64,000 nt of DNA from Endoryza sp044226045. Lineage in GTDB: Bacteria > Bacteroidota > Bacteroidia > Chitinophagales > Chitinophagaceae. The DNA lies in assembly GCA_044226045.1 (NCBI GenBank), contig JBGAHR010000014.1, positions 1 through 64,000 of the forward strand. Reading direction: 5' to 3'. Each line of letters starts with the position of its first letter. Position 1 is the stretch's first letter. The notes below the pieces were generated by a model. The model worked only from the letters and a program-made list of their open reading frames with translations, did not search any database and was not told the DNA's origin. Both the position numbers and the translations under genes were made by a program. Below are positions 63,302 to 64,000 of this stretch, one piece after another.

Positions 63302-64000
63302 TTATTCCAATCCAAACAGGCCTTTATTCAGCACCTGCAAGGTTTGTGTTTTGTAAGCAGACGGAACCAGGATGGAAATATTGTGTTTGCTGCCACCATA
63401 GCTCACCATGCTAACCGGTATGGCAGCCAGCGACTCGAACAGTTTGCGAAGGATATCGGGCGTTTGCGCGATTTCATTCCCCACTACCGAAACGATTGAT
63501 TGATTTTCTTCCGCTGTAATGGTTCCAAATGGTTCCAGTTCTTTTATAATCTGTTTCAGGGAAGCATCTGTATCGATGGTAACCGATACAGCCACTTCGG
63601 AAGTAGTAACCATATCAATGGGTGTACGATACTTTTCAAAAACCTCAAATACTTTCCGAAGAAAACCATAAGCCAGCAACATCCGGCTGCTCTTGATATT
63701 AATTGAAATGATGCCGTCTTTGGCCGCAATTGCTTTAACGCCAACGGAACCTGCTTCCTGGCGAATGGTAGTTCCTGCCGCATCGGGTTGCATGGTGTTG
63801 AGCAATTTAACAGGCACTTTCTCCTGTTGTGCGGGCCAGATACAAGTGGGGTGAAGAATCTTGGCGCCGAAATAGGCCAGCTCGGCAGCTTCCTCAAAAC
63901 TTAACTGTTCCACCGGAACGGTTTTCTTCACTACTCTTGGATCGTTATTGTGCATGCCATCGATATCGGTCCAGATCTCGCAAACGCCCGCATTAACAGC
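63302..64000 (-). CDS. lysC: aspartate kinase, C-terminal part (runs off the window)
   Basis: The readable 232 residues begin AVNAGVCEIWTDIDGMHNND, then PRVV, and LSFEEAAELAYFGAKILHP, the kinase-domain end typical of aspartokinases. Two ACT domains follow (INIKSSRMLLAYGFLRKVFE, VAVSVTIDTDASL; SIVSVVGNEI, VSMVSYGGSKHNISILV) for feedback by lysine or threonine. It phosphorylates aspartate for lysine, methionine and threonine synthesis. The start lies beyond 64000. It appears monofunctional so far: no homoserine dehydrogenase domain follows. Confidence 0.93.
   Translation of the reverse strand, partial: AVNAGVCEIWTDIDGMHNNDPRVVKKTVPVEQLSFEEAAELAYFGAKILHPTCIWPAQQEKVPVKLLNTMQPDAAGTTIRQEAGSVGVKAIAAKDGIISINIKSSRMLLAYGFLRKVFEVFEKYRTPIDMVTTSEVAVSVTIDTDASLKQIIKELEPFGTITAEENQSIVSVVGNEIAQTPDILRKLFESLAAIPVSMVSYGGSKHNISILVPSAYKTQTLQVLNKGLFGLE

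Overview
The window reads as chromosomal DNA of a Bacteroidota member, probably a Chitinophagaceae or close sphingobacterial relative. The evidence is carboxypeptidase-D-like N-domains on TonB-dependent receptors, a type IX secretion sorting domain, an ECF sigma/membrane anti-sigma pair, start sites without Shine-Dalgarno sequences, and promoters matching the TTTG-N20-TAnnTTTG consensus of that phylum. No rRNA, tRNA, CRISPR array, prophage or insertion sequence was recognised. The last gene (aspartate kinase) runs off the right edge.

Layout. 1-3.4 kb holds two genes on opposite strands, a DUF4251 protein and a large FAD/Fe-S oxidoreductase, both broken by several one-base shifts; similar damage was not noticed elsewhere, so a low-quality contig edge is as likely as decay. 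3.5-18.3 kb is mostly housekeeping: Tat-exported sugar isomerase-like protein, DUF2130 protein, phosphopantetheinyl transferase, dCTP deaminase, TspO, DUF3810, acyl-CoA carboxylase beta, two anchor-J lipoproteins, papain-like lipoprotein, RNase HI, DUF6580, mannose-6-phosphate isomerase, YraN, cysteine-cluster protein and XerD. 18.4-22.7 kb is one giant hybrid histidine kinase. 22.8-28.6 kb is a divergent locus: an ECF sigma factor with its membrane partner on one side, and a VWA protein, a Cys-motif/T9SS protein and a creatininase on the other. 29.7-36.9 kb carries a PIG-L deacetylase, two tiny membrane proteins and a sodium:solute symporter, all with touching or overlapping reading frames, next to an M14 carboxypeptidase. 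38-51 kb has a TonB receptor fused to thrombospondin-3 repeats and an OmpA domain, gamma-glutamyltransferase, a PorT-like barrel, a TamB-like protein and RibBA. 52-59 kb has two tandem Oar-like receptors with their own promoters and terminators. 59-62 kb has an esterase divergent from an ATP-grasp/GCS2 ligase pair, which looks like a small amide-forming pathway. A methyltransferase and aspartate kinase close the window.

The most unusual feature is not a gene. Every long gap between convergent genes that lacks a compact terminator (4.2, 22.7, 38.1, 43.9 and 50.6 kb), plus one co-directional gap (28.6 kb), is packed with degenerate short tandem repeats of period 6, 7, 8 or 9. The commonest unit is AAACNNN or its complement GTTTNNN. 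Arms often begin within a few bases of a stop codon and are frequently arranged as inverted repeats; one pair (50555-50586 with 50671-50702) is a perfect 32-base inverted repeat. The short convergent gaps instead carry ordinary hairpin terminators or overlapping gene ends. This suggests the arrays form a recurrent gene-end element.
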